Positions 9,244 through 19,135 of a stretch of DNA of 64,000 bases are shown piece after piece. Source of the stretch: Vibrio rumoiensis (GTDB lineage: Bacteria; Pseudomonadota; Gammaproteobacteria; Enterobacterales; Vibrionaceae); NCBI RefSeq assembly GCF_002218045.2, contig NZ_AP018688.1, forward strand, positions 1-64,000. The letters are read 5' to 3'. Numbering within the stretch: the stretch's first letter is position 1; each line of letters starts with the position of its first letter. Both the position numbers and the translations under genes were made by a program. The notes beneath the pieces were generated by a model. The model saw only the letters and a list, made by a program, of their open reading frames with translations. It was not told the DNA's origin and searched no databases.

Positions 9244-9653
9244 CTAATAAGCTCTCTCAAATTAGTCTGAAAATACCGTATTTTTTCTAAGGCAAAGTTA
9301 TCAGGTAGGACAAGAGGGCATAATAAAAATAAATGTACGACGTTTATCACCTTCGTAAAAAGAAGTATTTTATAACCATCTGTTTTAAATGGGCTTTGTG
9401 CTAAGTTTATTTTCATTTGTATTGATAGATGAAATTTCCTTGGGTAAATGAGGAAAGATCCCAACTAACTTATTGATTGGTAGTAAAAGAGTATAACTCC
9501 AGCAAGTTTAGATAGTTAGAAAAAGACTATTGATGTCAATAATCCAGTATTTTGAACCGTTCACTACAAGCAGTTATGAACGTCTATATAACTGGTTAAC
9601 ACTTCATTTTGTGTTCCTGGTAGAACAATATGTGTTCAATGAAGAGGTAGTGA
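9244..9653. other. intergenic region upstream of the zinc-ribbon gene
   Basis: A+T-rich. A 78-codon minus-strand frame (9228-9464) starts in the IS end region and has no ribosome site or recognisable content, so I do not call it. The promoter of the 9654 gene is presumably in the last 150 bases, but no box stands out. Confidence 0.4.
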
Positions 9654-12497
9654 ATGGCTGCAAGTAATCAATTCAAGGCTAAATTGGTATCAGATATGCC
9701 TCAGGCATATATCGACAAGTATGTTCCTAGGGACGGATATCCAATCACTCAAAAGAACAAAGCAAAAATAATTTGGGTGTGTCAATGTTGCAATAGCCCT
9801 TTTAATTGCAGCTTTGATAATTTAACCAATATTCCTAACCCAGATTCGCCCCCTGAGCGATGCCCAATTTGTCGTATTGCTCAACGGCTCTGTGCGCGCT
9901 TCGTTCAAACTCAGCATGCGGCTAATTGGGAGATATTGAGTCATAAGGAGGATGAAACTAACGAACCGGATGCTAAGGGTCGCGCACCGATTTATCTTTT
10001 GCGGCATTTAGCTTGTGGTGAAAGCAAACGCATAAAACACAGTTCAATAAAAGCTCTTCTGGCACCATCGCAATCCGTTAATGGCACTAGTTTACTCGAT
10101 TGCGAATTTTGCGCGGCTAAAGCTGCAGAGTGCAAGGCAGAGCCACTGAAACTCGAGTCTGGTCGAATTGCAGCTGAACTGGAGGCGCTTTCACGCGAGA
10201 TTTGGGGGCAAAGAGCATCTGTGCGCCCATCCAGTGAGCAAGGGCAATTCCATATCACGGTGAATGCAATTGAGGGGGAGCGTCTTGATCGCATTGCTTA
10301 TACCAATGTCGTTGTGCCCATGGGAAGGTTAAAAGGGCCACTCAATGACTTGATGAGTGAGGCTCAGCTAAGATCTCTTATCAAGGACGATTTACGTATG
10401 AAGGAACTCGTTGCTGAAGTTGCGGAGGACGCATCTAACTTTGGTGCACTTTTGAAGTACGTTGCCTATCAGGGGCGCGAAAGTCAACGATACAAGGGAA
10501 GCGGAGATTTTGATGGATTACCAGCGAAGAGCGGGCTCTACTTTTGTTATATAAAAGCTACCGGGCATCTGTCTAACTGGCAAGCTTACCATCGCCTAAA
10601 AAAAACAAACTATACATTAACCACACAGAAGCGAAGCCAACTATTAACTTTAGTCGTGCTCAAGCATATGTTTCCAGCTGATGCTTCGGGTGAGGCATTT
10701 GAATGGCGTCAAGATGTGCGTGGTTTGATGGATGCGTTTGACCAAGGACTCAACGGCCGAGAAATCGACATTGTCAGTGAACCAATTTTATTACCAAATG
10801 GCCAATACAAACAAATTTGGGCTGAATATCAAGGCTTTCAAAGTCATAATGATTGTGAAGAAACAAAAAAGATAGATCGGCTAAAAAGAGAAGCTTGTTT
10901 TGACGCCGGGCAACCATTGCTAGTAGTTTCAAAAATGAAGGCACTAAGCGCAAAGCAGGCTATTCATGTGTGTAAAAAAGCGCTTGAGGATTGGGGAGCA
11001 AATCATCCTGATCTTGCCGACCAATTAAGGCTGCTTTACAGAACTCCAAAGATTGCCGATGTTGGGGATTATTTTTGTAATGCAGATCGCATACAGACAC
11101 AAGAACTAACCCATCGATTGCATAAGGTTATGACGGATAATGGACGTTCCTTAGTCAGCGGGCAAGAGGGCCGACTATTTTTGCAATCTGGCACGATCAA
11201 ATTCACTTGCCATCGTTGCGAGAAGGAAAGTGAAACTTCAGTTAAAAACATGTTATCGCTTGAGTTTCGGAAAACTGAAGGGTGCGAAAAGTGTCGTGGG
11301 ATTACAACTCAAGTGCGTGCGGCAACAGTACGAGAAGAAAAATATCAACAGTTTTTGTCACCTGAACTGCGTGCAAAAATACACCCAGATATTTTGAAGC
11401 AGTTATTACAGGGGGCAATCAAAGAAAATATATTCTGTCCTCGCTGTGACAATATAAGCGAAACACCGTCGACGTTCACTCGTGTGATTGAGCGGCTTGA
11501 GGCAGAGAGTGGCTTTATTTGTGGTTATTGTCTGACTAGGATTGAGCCTAACACGCCACGAATATTACCCGGTAACTTTATTTCAGAACAAAACGTCTTG
11601 ACCAGCGCACGTCAATGGCAGCGGACAATTAGGGAAATCATTACCTTAGTGGGGTGGGGTGAGCCAGACCACTGGTATCAGTTTGTAAGGCACGATAGGG
11701 AAAATACCAAAAGCTCAAACTTGCTTCTAGAGTTAACGTGTGAACACGGTCATGTGCAGATAGACAGTTTTGAAGGTTGGCGCCGGCGTGCCAAAGCAAT
11801 AGCAATCGGCCATCATAGAAGTGCTTGTCGTGTTTGCAGTCCGGAAACACAAACAAGCGCTGAATATAAAGCTCAGATTTCACGAGATAGTAGAATAGAA
11901 CGGTTTCGTACTATCCACCCTCAATTCAAGATAATTTTTGCCTCTAACAATGAGCTGACAGTGAACTGCGGGCAAACAAGTCAAATTGGGCGTTTCCAAA
12001 TTCCACACCCAGATTTTTTGGTTTATGAAACCAAGATCAACAATTACTTGGAGCAATACGCCAAGCATGGTCGATGTCGATGTTTAATATGTGCTGCAGC
12101 ACAGGGAGGAAAACTACCTGATACCGAAAAAAATCTAGCCAGCTTGGATGCTCGACTTAAATTACGCGCTGCTTGGGTAGCCGATTTCTTAGGCTATTCC
12201 TCTATTGATTCAGCGCGAGCCTATGCGAGTACCGATGTGCCACCAACTGTGAAAATAAAAAGTGGAGAGAAGATTTATTTCCAGTGCCACAATCCAGAAC
12301 ACAAACCGGTGTTCACCGGAGCAGGTAACTTCTTCAATCCGAAACGATTGGGATATTGTCCTAAGTGCATGAAAGAAGTGAAAGCTAAACTAAAATTTGA
12401 TGGCGTAAGTCAAGAGCCAAAAACGTGGGAGTCGTTCTGTTCTCGACTTTCATACTACTGCACTCATGAGGGGAGAGAGGGTATAGCTCCATACTAG
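9654..12497 (+). CDS. large multi-zinc-ribbon protein with embedded VSR-like nuclease motif
   Basis: 947 residues built of many CxxC pairs: CQCC near 43, CPIC near 70, CEFC near 152, CHRC near 519, CEKC near 544, CPRC near 595, CGYC near 623, CRVC near 725, CLIC near 813 and CPKC near 902. These are treble-clef or zinc-ribbon knuckles. Between the knuckle groups, residues about 368-425 read REIDIVSEPI, then WAEYQG, then a D/K-rich helix and GQPLLVV. This is the spacing of D...E-x-Q/K in restriction-endonuclease-like (VSR/homing type) folds found in zinc-ribbon proteins. A DNA-binding nuclease, possibly defensive or homing, is inferred. The A+T-rich flank and solitary setting fit an accessory gene. 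Confidence 0.6.
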   Translation: MAASNQFKAKLVSDMPQAYIDKYVPRDGYPITQKNKAKIIWVCQCCNSPFNCSFDNLTNIPNPDSPPERCPICRIAQRLCARFVQTQHAANWEILSHKEDETNEPDAKGRAPIYLLRHLACGESKRIKHSSIKALLAPSQSVNGTSLLDCEFCAAKAAECKAEPLKLESGRIAAELEALSREIWGQRASVRPSSEQGQFHITVNAIEGERLDRIAYTNVVVPMGRLKGPLNDLMSEAQLRSLIKDDLRMKELVAEVAEDASNFGALLKYVAYQGRESQRYKGSGDFDGLPAKSGLYFCYIKATGHLSNWQAYHRLKKTNYTLTTQKRSQLLTLVVLKHMFPADASGEAFEWRQDVRGLMDAFDQGLNGREIDIVSEPILLPNGQYKQIWAEYQGFQSHNDCEETKKIDRLKREACFDAGQPLLVVSKMKALSAKQAIHVCKKALEDWGANHPDLADQLRLLYRTPKIADVGDYFCNADRIQTQELTHRLHKVMTDNGRSLVSGQEGRLFLQSGTIKFTCHRCEKESETSVKNMLSLEFRKTEGCEKCRGITTQVRAATVREEKYQQFLSPELRAKIHPDILKQLLQGAIKENIFCPRCDNISETPSTFTRVIERLEAESGFICGYCLTRIEPNTPRILPGNFISEQNVLTSARQWQRTIREIITLVGWGEPDHWYQFVRHDRENTKSSNLLLELTCEHGHVQIDSFEGWRRRAKAIAIGHHRSACRVCSPETQTSAEYKAQISRDSRIERFRTIHPQFKIIFASNNELTVNCGQTSQIGRFQIPHPDFLVYETKINNYLEQYAKHGRCRCLICAAAQGGKLPDTEKNLASLDARLKLRAAWVADFLGYSSIDSARAYASTDVPPTVKIKSGEKIYFQCHNPEHKPVFTGAGNFFNPKRLGYCPKCMKEVKAKLKFDGVSQEPKTWESFCSRLSYYCTHEGREGIAPY

Positions 12498-12499
12498 CA

Positions 12500-12661
12500 A
12501 TGTTAGTTGAGGCGTTTGAAGAAGCTCATTATTCAATCGTTCTGCCTGATCCAATCGAAGCGCTTACGTTTAGTATGGAGCAGCAAGACTTAGAAGATAA
12601 AGACCTTGTACCGTTCGTTGACCAACGTAGCCGTGTTAAAGAATATCAATTGGTTAAGTAA
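12500..12661 (+). pseudogene. fragment of HigA/XRE-type antitoxin
   Basis: A 53-codon frame reads MLVEAFEEAHYSIVLPDPIE, then a stretch with FSMEQQ, then DLVPFVDQRSRV. This resembles the segment of HigA-like antitoxins leading into the first helices of the XRE domain (typically ..DPIEAIKFRMEQ.GL...L....GSRSRVSE). The rest of the helix-turn-helix is missing and no toxin gene is adjacent. A decayed toxin-antitoxin remnant is likely. Confidence 0.5.
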
Positions 12662-13312
12662 GTAAAATATCATCAAGCTTTAGGGTAAAGTTGCGAAAAA
12701 TTGTATTTGTAGTGCAGAGGCGATCACCGAGCATAAAGGTAGCAAAAATTTAGCTTGCTGCGTTGAGTGCACTCATTAAACCAAAGAGACATTTGTCGAA
12801 CGAATCCGCGTGGTTCTTAAACCTTAAACAAAAATCAGGGTGCTAATTGTCATTAACTTCATGTTTCCAATAACAATAAGGTGGAGTAAAGTACTCATCT
12901 GCCTCTAAGGTTAATGAAATTTTCCTATGTCTGAAAATCTCCTTGTCACTATCGACCGTTATAGTAAGAAAAATCACACTTAAAGTTATAACTATAAACC
13001 AGGGCTATAACAGTAATCGGGATATTTGAAAGTCAATCAGTTGATTTAAATTTACGTCTGACGATGTGAATGTAATCAATGTTAGCTATAAAAAATTTCG
13101 GTAGTATTTAGATAAGAACAACCTTGTTCTTCTTAAGATAGCCCATGTTTATGGTCATAGAGTACTAATTAGCCTGATTGTTAGTTGGCTGCCGGAAGTT
13201 TCTTTAGTGCGCTTGTGTTTTTCAAGATTAGTGAAGTTCAGCGTTAATGACAATACGTATAGATACTTTAAAAATTAACCCTCGTTATACGGATTTTATA
13301 GGTGATACATAA
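12662..13312. other. intergenic region upstream of the Hsp70 operon
   Basis: 650 A+T-rich bases without a gene I can support. AGGTGA at 13300-13305 is a plausible ribosome site for the 13313 start. No clear sigma-70, sigma-32 or sigma-54 box could be picked by eye. Confidence 0.4.
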
Positions 13313-13657
13313 ATGTCAGGATTAAAAGAATCATTAACGTCTATAGCTATAGAGTCATGGCGTTTCAGTAAGGTGTTTGAGCGAATGCTTGAAAAGATTG
13401 AACCACATGAAAAGGGTCGGTATTCGAACCAATACAAGTGGTTTCAAAAAAAACTTAACGAAAGCTTGAACCAAGCTAACTTGAGATTGGTAAATCTTGA
13501 AGGGCAAGTTTATGACATAGGTATGGCTGTAACAGCAATCAATATAGAAGATTTTGATGTAGAAGATGAACTAATCATTGAGCAAATGATAGAGCCTTTG
13601 ATTATGAATGAGGATGGGATAGTTAAACCTGGTACTGTTATTTTAAGGAAAGCATGA
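13313..13657 (+). CDS. GrpE-like nucleotide exchange factor, first gene of chaperone operon
   Basis: 114 residues. The first 60 are helical and probably coiled (KVFERMLEKIEP, KKLNESLNQANLRLVNLEGQ), followed by a small beta-rich end (YDIGMAVTAINIEDF, EPLIM, GIVKPGTVILRKA). This is the layout of GrpE (long helix plus beta domain whose end reads V.PG.V), shortened relative to the usual 190-200 residues. Its stop is 1 base before the Hsp70 gene, which supports a dedicated exchange factor for that Hsp70. The family call is by motif and context, not by search. Confidence 0.6.
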   Translation: MSGLKESLTSIAIESWRFSKVFERMLEKIEPHEKGRYSNQYKWFQKKLNESLNQANLRLVNLEGQVYDIGMAVTAINIEDFDVEDELIIEQMIEPLIMNEDGIVKPGTVILRKA

Positions 13658-13658
13658 G

Positions 13659-16157
13659 ATGAAACATTTTATTGGAATTGATTTAGGTACGACTAACAGT
13701 GCAATAGCTTCTTTTGATGGTGTCAATACTAGAATCTGGAAAAGCCCAATACAAACAGATGTGACTCCATCGGCAATATATATTGATAGACGAGGTAGGA
13801 AACTAGTTGGACAAACAGCTTATGAACAGGCAGCTCGAAGTCCAGATAACGCAGCTGTTCTATTCAAGCGTTTGATGGGAACTAGTAATAACCTTCAATT
13901 TAAAGCTATGGGTGAGTCAAAAACACCCGTTGAATGTTCAGCAGAAGTTTTAAAAACACTATTCGGCTATTTGACTGAAGAAATCCGTGAAAATAAAGAT
14001 ACTGGTGTAGTAATTACAGTTCCAGCAGCATTCAATCAAATGCAGAAAGATGCGACGATGGAGTCAGCTTCTCTCGCAGGCTTTGATAATGTTGCATTGA
14101 TGCAAGAACCAGTTGCCGCAGTAATGAGTGTAATGAAAAATAACTCATCAGATGGTGTGTTTCTTATCTACGATTTAGGTGGTGGTACATTAGATATAGC
14201 AATAGCGGAAAGTCATTCGGGTAAAGTGAATCTTTTATCACATGGTGGTATTGCTATGTGCGGCGGAAGAGATTTCGATAGGGAAATTTTAGATAACATT
14301 GTTCGTCCTTGGCTGCATGACACATTCGAATTACCTGATGATTTCGTTGCAAATCCTAACTATAAAACGCTAATTCGTATGGCAAACCATGCCGTAGAAC
14401 GAGCTAAAATTGAGCTCTCTTCGCGAGAGGAATCGATAATATCTCTTACAGAAACAGAAGCGCGAACTAAGGATTTGTCTGGTGAAGAGATTTATATTGA
14501 TATTGAGCTTACAAGAGATATGTTTAACACGCTTATTGAGAAAAGAGTTAATGCATCGATCGAAGCCGCAAGAGAGGCACTAAGTAAAGCTCACTTAACA
14601 CCAGACTACATAAATAAAGTAGCATTTGTCGGTGGGCCAACTAACTATAAACCACTTAGAGATAAAGTATGCTTCGAGTTAGGTATCGAGGGAGACAATG
14701 ATATTAATCCAATGACTGCTGTTGCTGAGGGAGCGAGCATATTTGCAGAGTCAATAGATTGGTCATCACAGGATAGATCAAGAAAAAGTTCGCGTGGTAA
14801 GCTGTCTTTAGAAGGAGGGGTAAATCTTTCATTTAATTTTCACGCAAGAACACCTAAGAATATGGCACGGGTGCTTGTACAACTTTCAGATTCTCAAGCT
14901 CAAGATGAATTAGAATTTCAAGTTGACTGTATACATACGGGTTGGACCTCTGGTTTACTCAAGTTGACACATGGTGCAGCAGTAAATTTACCATTAAATC
15001 AGATGGGTGATAATTTATTCAAAGTTTTTGTCTTTGATAACCAAGGGAAGTCAGTGGATATAGGGCAGGATGTTATAACTATAACTAAGACAGCCGCAAG
15101 TGTTGAGGCAATCCCTGCATCTCATACAATTTCTATTGAAGCACTTAATCAGCTTGGTGGTAGTTCTGGCTTAGTTCACTTGGTAAAAGCAGGTGATACA
15201 TTACCAGTTAAAGGTAGCGCTAACTTTAAAGCAGCTGAATCTTTAAGAGCTGGGACAATAGCGAGTATTAACATTAAGTTATGGGAAGGAGATATCAAGG
15301 AACCAATTAGTGACAATCGTCCTATTGGTGTATTGAAAATTTCAGGTACAGACTTTGAGCAAGGAGTTATTCCTGCAGGTGCGGATATTGAATGTGAATA
15401 TGAAATATTGGACTCAGGAGCAATAAAGTTGGAAGTGTCAGTCCCGAGTATTGGAAGTGTGTTTGATTCGGGGAAAAACTTTTACTCTCGACAAGAAGGC
15501 CAAGTAGATTATACATCTTCACTTGAACTTGTTAAAAGTGAAGGTGAATTATTAATTTCAAGGATTGAAGAACTAGAGACGGTTATTGATAGTGATGTAC
15601 TCCAAACTGCAAAAAGCAAAGCTGAAGTAGCAAAAAATCTTGATGCAAACACTCAACAAGCAGAAGATACGCAAGAAGCGATGGAGCAGATTTACGAAGC
15701 TAAAAAACTATTGTCTAAGGCTCGTGATGCAAACTTACCTCAGATTAGGCAAGTTGAAATCAATGGGTTAGAAGGCTTTTACAATGATCATTTATACGCG
15801 CTAGCTTCAGAGTCAGATCGGTCTTTAATTAGCCGTTTATTTAGTACTGCACGAAATTCTTTATCAAGTCGTAATGGTGACTTTGAGAATATAATAGAAG
15901 AGATTCGAGGAAAAAACTTCAAAATTCTTTGGAATCAAGATTGGTTCGTTGTTGAGAAATTTAAGTCTATGGCTACTTCAGCTCACCTTTTCTCTGACAA
16001 AAATATGTTTGACCGTCTTGTAAGCGAAGGTGTAGATAGATTAGAGCATGATGATATCAATGGTGTTAGAGAGATTGTATTACAACTAAGTCAAATCCAA
16101 ATAGGCATGATATCAGACAACGAAATTCTAGCAAATGCAAATATTGTTATGGGATGA
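13659..16157 (+). CDS. divergent Hsp70 (DnaK-like) chaperone, 832 residues
   Basis: The N-terminal ATPase is clear: IGIDLGTTNSAIASFDG (phosphate 1) at 5-21, VVITVPAAFN near 107, IYDLGGGTLDIAI (phosphate 2) near 168 and VAFVGGPTNYKPL (adenosine site) near 322. After residue 390 it departs from DnaK. A beta-rich region near 470-660 may be a substrate-binding-like domain, followed by a helical C-terminus with Glu/Lys heptads. It is about 200 residues longer than DnaK and lacks the usual housekeeping EEVD/acidic tail. The flanking GrpE-like and AAA+ genes at 1-3 base spacing suggest a self-contained remodelling machine separate from housekeeping dnaKJ. Confidence 0.85.
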   Translation: MKHFIGIDLGTTNSAIASFDGVNTRIWKSPIQTDVTPSAIYIDRRGRKLVGQTAYEQAARSPDNAAVLFKRLMGTSNNLQFKAMGESKTPVECSAEVLKTLFGYLTEEIRENKDTGVVITVPAAFNQMQKDATMESASLAGFDNVALMQEPVAAVMSVMKNNSSDGVFLIYDLGGGTLDIAIAESHSGKVNLLSHGGIAMCGGRDFDREILDNIVRPWLHDTFELPDDFVANPNYKTLIRMANHAVERAKIELSSREESIISLTETEARTKDLSGEEIYIDIELTRDMFNTLIEKRVNASIEAAREALSKAHLTPDYINKVAFVGGPTNYKPLRDKVCFELGIEGDNDINPMTAVAEGASIFAESIDWSSQDRSRKSSRGKLSLEGGVNLSFNFHARTPKNMARVLVQLSDSQAQDELEFQVDCIHTGWTSGLLKLTHGAAVNLPLNQMGDNLFKVFVFDNQGKSVDIGQDVITITKTAASVEAIPASHTISIEALNQLGGSSGLVHLVKAGDTLPVKGSANFKAAESLRAGTIASINIKLWEGDIKEPISDNRPIGVLKISGTDFEQGVIPAGADIECEYEILDSGAIKLEVSVPSIGSVFDSGKNFYSRQEGQVDYTSSLELVKSEGELLISRIEELETVIDSDVLQTAKSKAEVAKNLDANTQQAEDTQEAMEQIYEAKKLLSKARDANLPQIRQVEINGLEGFYNDHLYALASESDRSLISRLFSTARNSLSSRNGDFENIIEEIRGKNFKILWNQDWFVVEKFKSMATSAHLFSDKNMFDRLVSEGVDRLEHDDINGVREIVLQLSQIQIGMISDNEILANANIVMG

Positions 16158-16160
16158 TAA

Positions 16161-17513
16161 ATGAACGAGCTTTATTTGCCGAGTGGCTATAATTTACCTA
16201 GTGGTCATAAAGTGACAAAAAAACTTCAATCTGGAGTAGGTTGGCAAATTTTTGTGACTAGCAACAAATCTCGACTGCTAGTAATAACCGGACAGTTAGT
16301 GCGTAATAATTTTAATAATGATATTTTGTCAGAAAAATCGTTTACTAGCTGTTATATCGGCAAAGAGCTCCTTTATCTTTATGAATCAGAACCTAGATAT
16401 GAGCTAAGTCATATAAAATATAGTAACGTGCCTAAAGATTTTTCAGAAGCGATATCATTCGCTTATGCTTTTGATGCGACTAGAAAAATAATATCTGAAA
16501 TTGATTTATCTAATTCTATTTATATAGAAAAGCTATCTAGGTTACTCGTTATTGGGGAGTTTACTAAAGTAACGATAACCGATGACTTGGTCTTAGGAAG
16601 ATGGTTAAGTGGTGGAGTCAGTTTAAGTGCAAAAAATATAGAAAGAATTAAAAGCCTAAGTGGAATTGGTGATATTGGTCTTTTGAATGAAATATTGCTG
16701 AAAAGTGGTGTTGTAAAAGAATCTATTTCTCTTGCTGAAAGAGATAATAATTTCCACCTAATAGGAAGGAGTCAATTACAACAGTTTCTGATTGATCATG
16801 TAATAGATATCATAGAAAACCCTATCTTTTACGATAAGTTGGATATTGACTTTCCTACGCCATTTATACTTTATGGGCCACCTGGCTGTGGAAAAACGTA
16901 TGCGATTGAGCAGTTGATTAATTATTTAAGTTTACCTTGCTTCTATATTGAATCAAGTACTGTCGGCAGTCCTTATATTCATGAAACTAGTCGGAGGATT
17001 GCTGAGGTATTTGGCGATGCGATAAAGCAATCCCCCTCAGTTATTGTTATAGATGAAATGGAAAGTTTTGTAAGTTGCAGAAGTAATGTAGATGCGGGTC
17101 AATATCACGTCGAAGAGGTCAATGAATTCTTAAGACTTATACCTAAAGCAATTGATAATAAAGTTTTAATTATTGGAATGACTAATCAATTAAATATAAT
17201 TGACTCAGCAATAATAAGAAAAGGTCGCTTTGATTTTTGTATAGAAGTAAATACTCCAACTAAAAGAGAGATTGAAGAACTATTTGATCATTTAGTATTT
17301 AGTTTACCCTGTGATCTAGAGCAAGGTAAAGGTGATATATATGATGGGCTTTATGGTCGACAGCCATCAGATGTTGATTTTGTTGTTAAGGAAGCTAAAA
17401 GAATTGCAGCTAGGCGAAGGTGTAGCTTATTAACTACTGATTGTTTTATTATGGCAATAGATAAGCTACCTGAATTAAACGGCAAGAACAATAATAAAAT
17501 AGGCTTTATTTAA
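16161..17513 (+). CDS. AAA+ ATPase of the Hsp70 operon
   Basis: 450 residues. An unknown N-terminal 190 residues precede one AAA+ module with Walker A GPPGCGKT near 238-245, Walker B VIVIDEME near 295-302, sensor 1 IIGMTNQ near 337 and RKGRFD (arginine finger region) near 354. The module resembles the Cdc48/FtsH classical clade. No peptidase motif (HExxH) is present. Together with Hsp70 it could disaggregate or unfold a target, as ClpB does with DnaK, but it is not a ClpB. The stop is 1 base before the next start. Confidence 0.75.
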   Translation: MNELYLPSGYNLPSGHKVTKKLQSGVGWQIFVTSNKSRLLVITGQLVRNNFNNDILSEKSFTSCYIGKELLYLYESEPRYELSHIKYSNVPKDFSEAISFAYAFDATRKIISEIDLSNSIYIEKLSRLLVIGEFTKVTITDDLVLGRWLSGGVSLSAKNIERIKSLSGIGDIGLLNEILLKSGVVKESISLAERDNNFHLIGRSQLQQFLIDHVIDIIENPIFYDKLDIDFPTPFILYGPPGCGKTYAIEQLINYLSLPCFYIESSTVGSPYIHETSRRIAEVFGDAIKQSPSVIVIDEMESFVSCRSNVDAGQYHVEEVNEFLRLIPKAIDNKVLIIGMTNQLNIIDSAIIRKGRFDFCIEVNTPTKREIEELFDHLVFSLPCDLEQGKGDIYDGLYGRQPSDVDFVVKEAKRIAARRRCSLLTTDCFIMAIDKLPELNGKNNNKIGFI

Positions 17514-17514
17514 T

Positions 17515-19134
17515 ATGAATATAACAGAAAACCCTTTTAATTTACTAAATGCATCAGTAAGGGATGATAAATCAACTTTAATAGATTTGGCAGAAGATTA
17601 CTCACTTGTAAATGATGATGATTTGGGGGGGAAGTATGTTAATGACCTTACATCCCCAAGAAGACGATTATCGATAGAGATATCTTGGTTACTTGGTATC
17701 TCAGAAAATGTTATTAAAAACTTAATAAATAATATTGACGATGTTGAGTTTATTATAAGCTCAAATGGATTTAATGCATTATCCAGGGCAAATCTATTAG
17801 CTTCCTCTATAGAAAGATTATCAAAAATCGATAAAGAATTATCTATAAAGCTAATAACTGAATTAAGCAAAATGTCAGAGTCTATTTTCTCTGATGAAAT
17901 TAAAGTGTTAATAAATCAAGAGAGAAAATATTCAAGCCTTCTAATGGTAGAGTCATTAGAAGATATAGAGTCGGAATTAGAAAATAGGAAAAAATATTAT
18001 AAGAAAGCTTCAATAAACTTACTTGACTGTTTTTCTTCAAGCGAAATAGTTGAAATTATTACCAAAATTATTGTAACGGAAACAAATAATGGTTCTAAAT
18101 ACTGTGGTGAATTAATACAAGAAGTAATTGGATATTATGAATTAAAAGCACAACAATTTTTAAAGGAAGAAGAAGGGAATATAGATATTCTATTGTCGAC
18201 CATAGACGATAATTTAAAAGATGGGCTATCCGAAAGTGTTATGTCTATCTATATTGAAGAGTTGATCAATGTACTAAAAAACTGGGATCTAATTGCTCAG
18301 CCCATACAAATCCTATATATGAGTAAAGGGCTAAAACATGAAATGAGCAATAATCTTGCTTATAAAATCCGAAATTTGAGCTTAAAACTGTTTAATGAAT
18401 ATGATTATGTAAAATTAACACAAAGATTAGGTTATACCTTACAACAGGTTTTTGAAGAAGATTTTGAGTTTAAAGAAAAAGCTGACCAAGACTTATCAGA
18501 TATTAATGATATATTGCATGATAGGGAATTATCCGAAGAGGACCGTGAAAAATTTTCGAAGGCAATAACATATGAAGTTGAAATTGGTATGGCTTTTAAA
18601 AATAGATTTACAATCACCCCTGACATAATTGAATGGAAAAATACCATCACAAAGATCACGGACATTCAGTACATAAGGTGGGGAGCACTTTCAAGCAATA
18701 GTGGTACAGAGTATTTTATAGCATTTGGACACAAAGATCTCACACAAGAAATTAAATTACGAAAAAAAACCATATTTTCAGAAATTATTGATCGATTAAT
18801 GAAAACAGCAGGAATTCATATACTAGCGAAATATATGGAAGCATTTAAAAATGATGAAAACATTTCTATAGGTGGCGTAATTGTTAATGATTACGGAGTT
18901 CAACTTCGTAAATCAAAGATGTTTTCTAAAGATGAGAGTGAATTTGTAGCATGGCATAATGTAGAGGTATTCAGTAGAAATGGTAATTTCGTTATAAATA
19001 AGATTGGCAATAGAAAAATGAATTGTGCTCTACCATATTTAAATGTAAATAATGTCCATATTCTTGAGGCTATTATTAGAATGAAATTCAAAAAGCCTGG
19101 TGTAAGATTAAGTGATGCATTAATTTCAAATTGA
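17515..19134 (+). CDS. unknown protein with J-like N-terminus and PH-like C-terminus
   Basis: 539 residues, very A+T-rich codon use. Residues 5-60 (NPFNLLNASVRD, then LIDLAEDYSLV, then LTSPRRRLSIEISWLLG) have the helix order and the closing L..P..R motif of a J-domain, but no HPD tripeptide. The middle is helical. Residues about 380-520 (IQYIRWGALS, FIAFGH, VNDYGVQLRKS, VAWHNVEVFSRNGNFVI) look like a PH-type beta barrel. An adaptor for the neighbouring Hsp70 that also binds a membrane or protein partner is an inference. I do not recognise a named family. Confidence 0.5.
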   Translation: MNITENPFNLLNASVRDDKSTLIDLAEDYSLVNDDDLGGKYVNDLTSPRRRLSIEISWLLGISENVIKNLINNIDDVEFIISSNGFNALSRANLLASSIERLSKIDKELSIKLITELSKMSESIFSDEIKVLINQERKYSSLLMVESLEDIESELENRKKYYKKASINLLDCFSSSEIVEIITKIIVTETNNGSKYCGELIQEVIGYYELKAQQFLKEEEGNIDILLSTIDDNLKDGLSESVMSIYIEELINVLKNWDLIAQPIQILYMSKGLKHEMSNNLAYKIRNLSLKLFNEYDYVKLTQRLGYTLQQVFEEDFEFKEKADQDLSDINDILHDRELSEEDREKFSKAITYEVEIGMAFKNRFTITPDIIEWKNTITKITDIQYIRWGALSSNSGTEYFIAFGHKDLTQEIKLRKKTIFSEIIDRLMKTAGIHILAKYMEAFKNDENISIGGVIVNDYGVQLRKSKMFSKDESEFVAWHNVEVFSRNGNFVINKIGNRKMNCALPYLNVNNVHILEAIIRMKFKKPGVRLSDALISN

Positions 19135-19135
19135 G

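Noticed and set aside
9228..9464. 78-codon minus-strand frame near the IS3 remnant
   Set aside because: It starts by chance downstream of the IS end, has no ribosome site and resembles no family.
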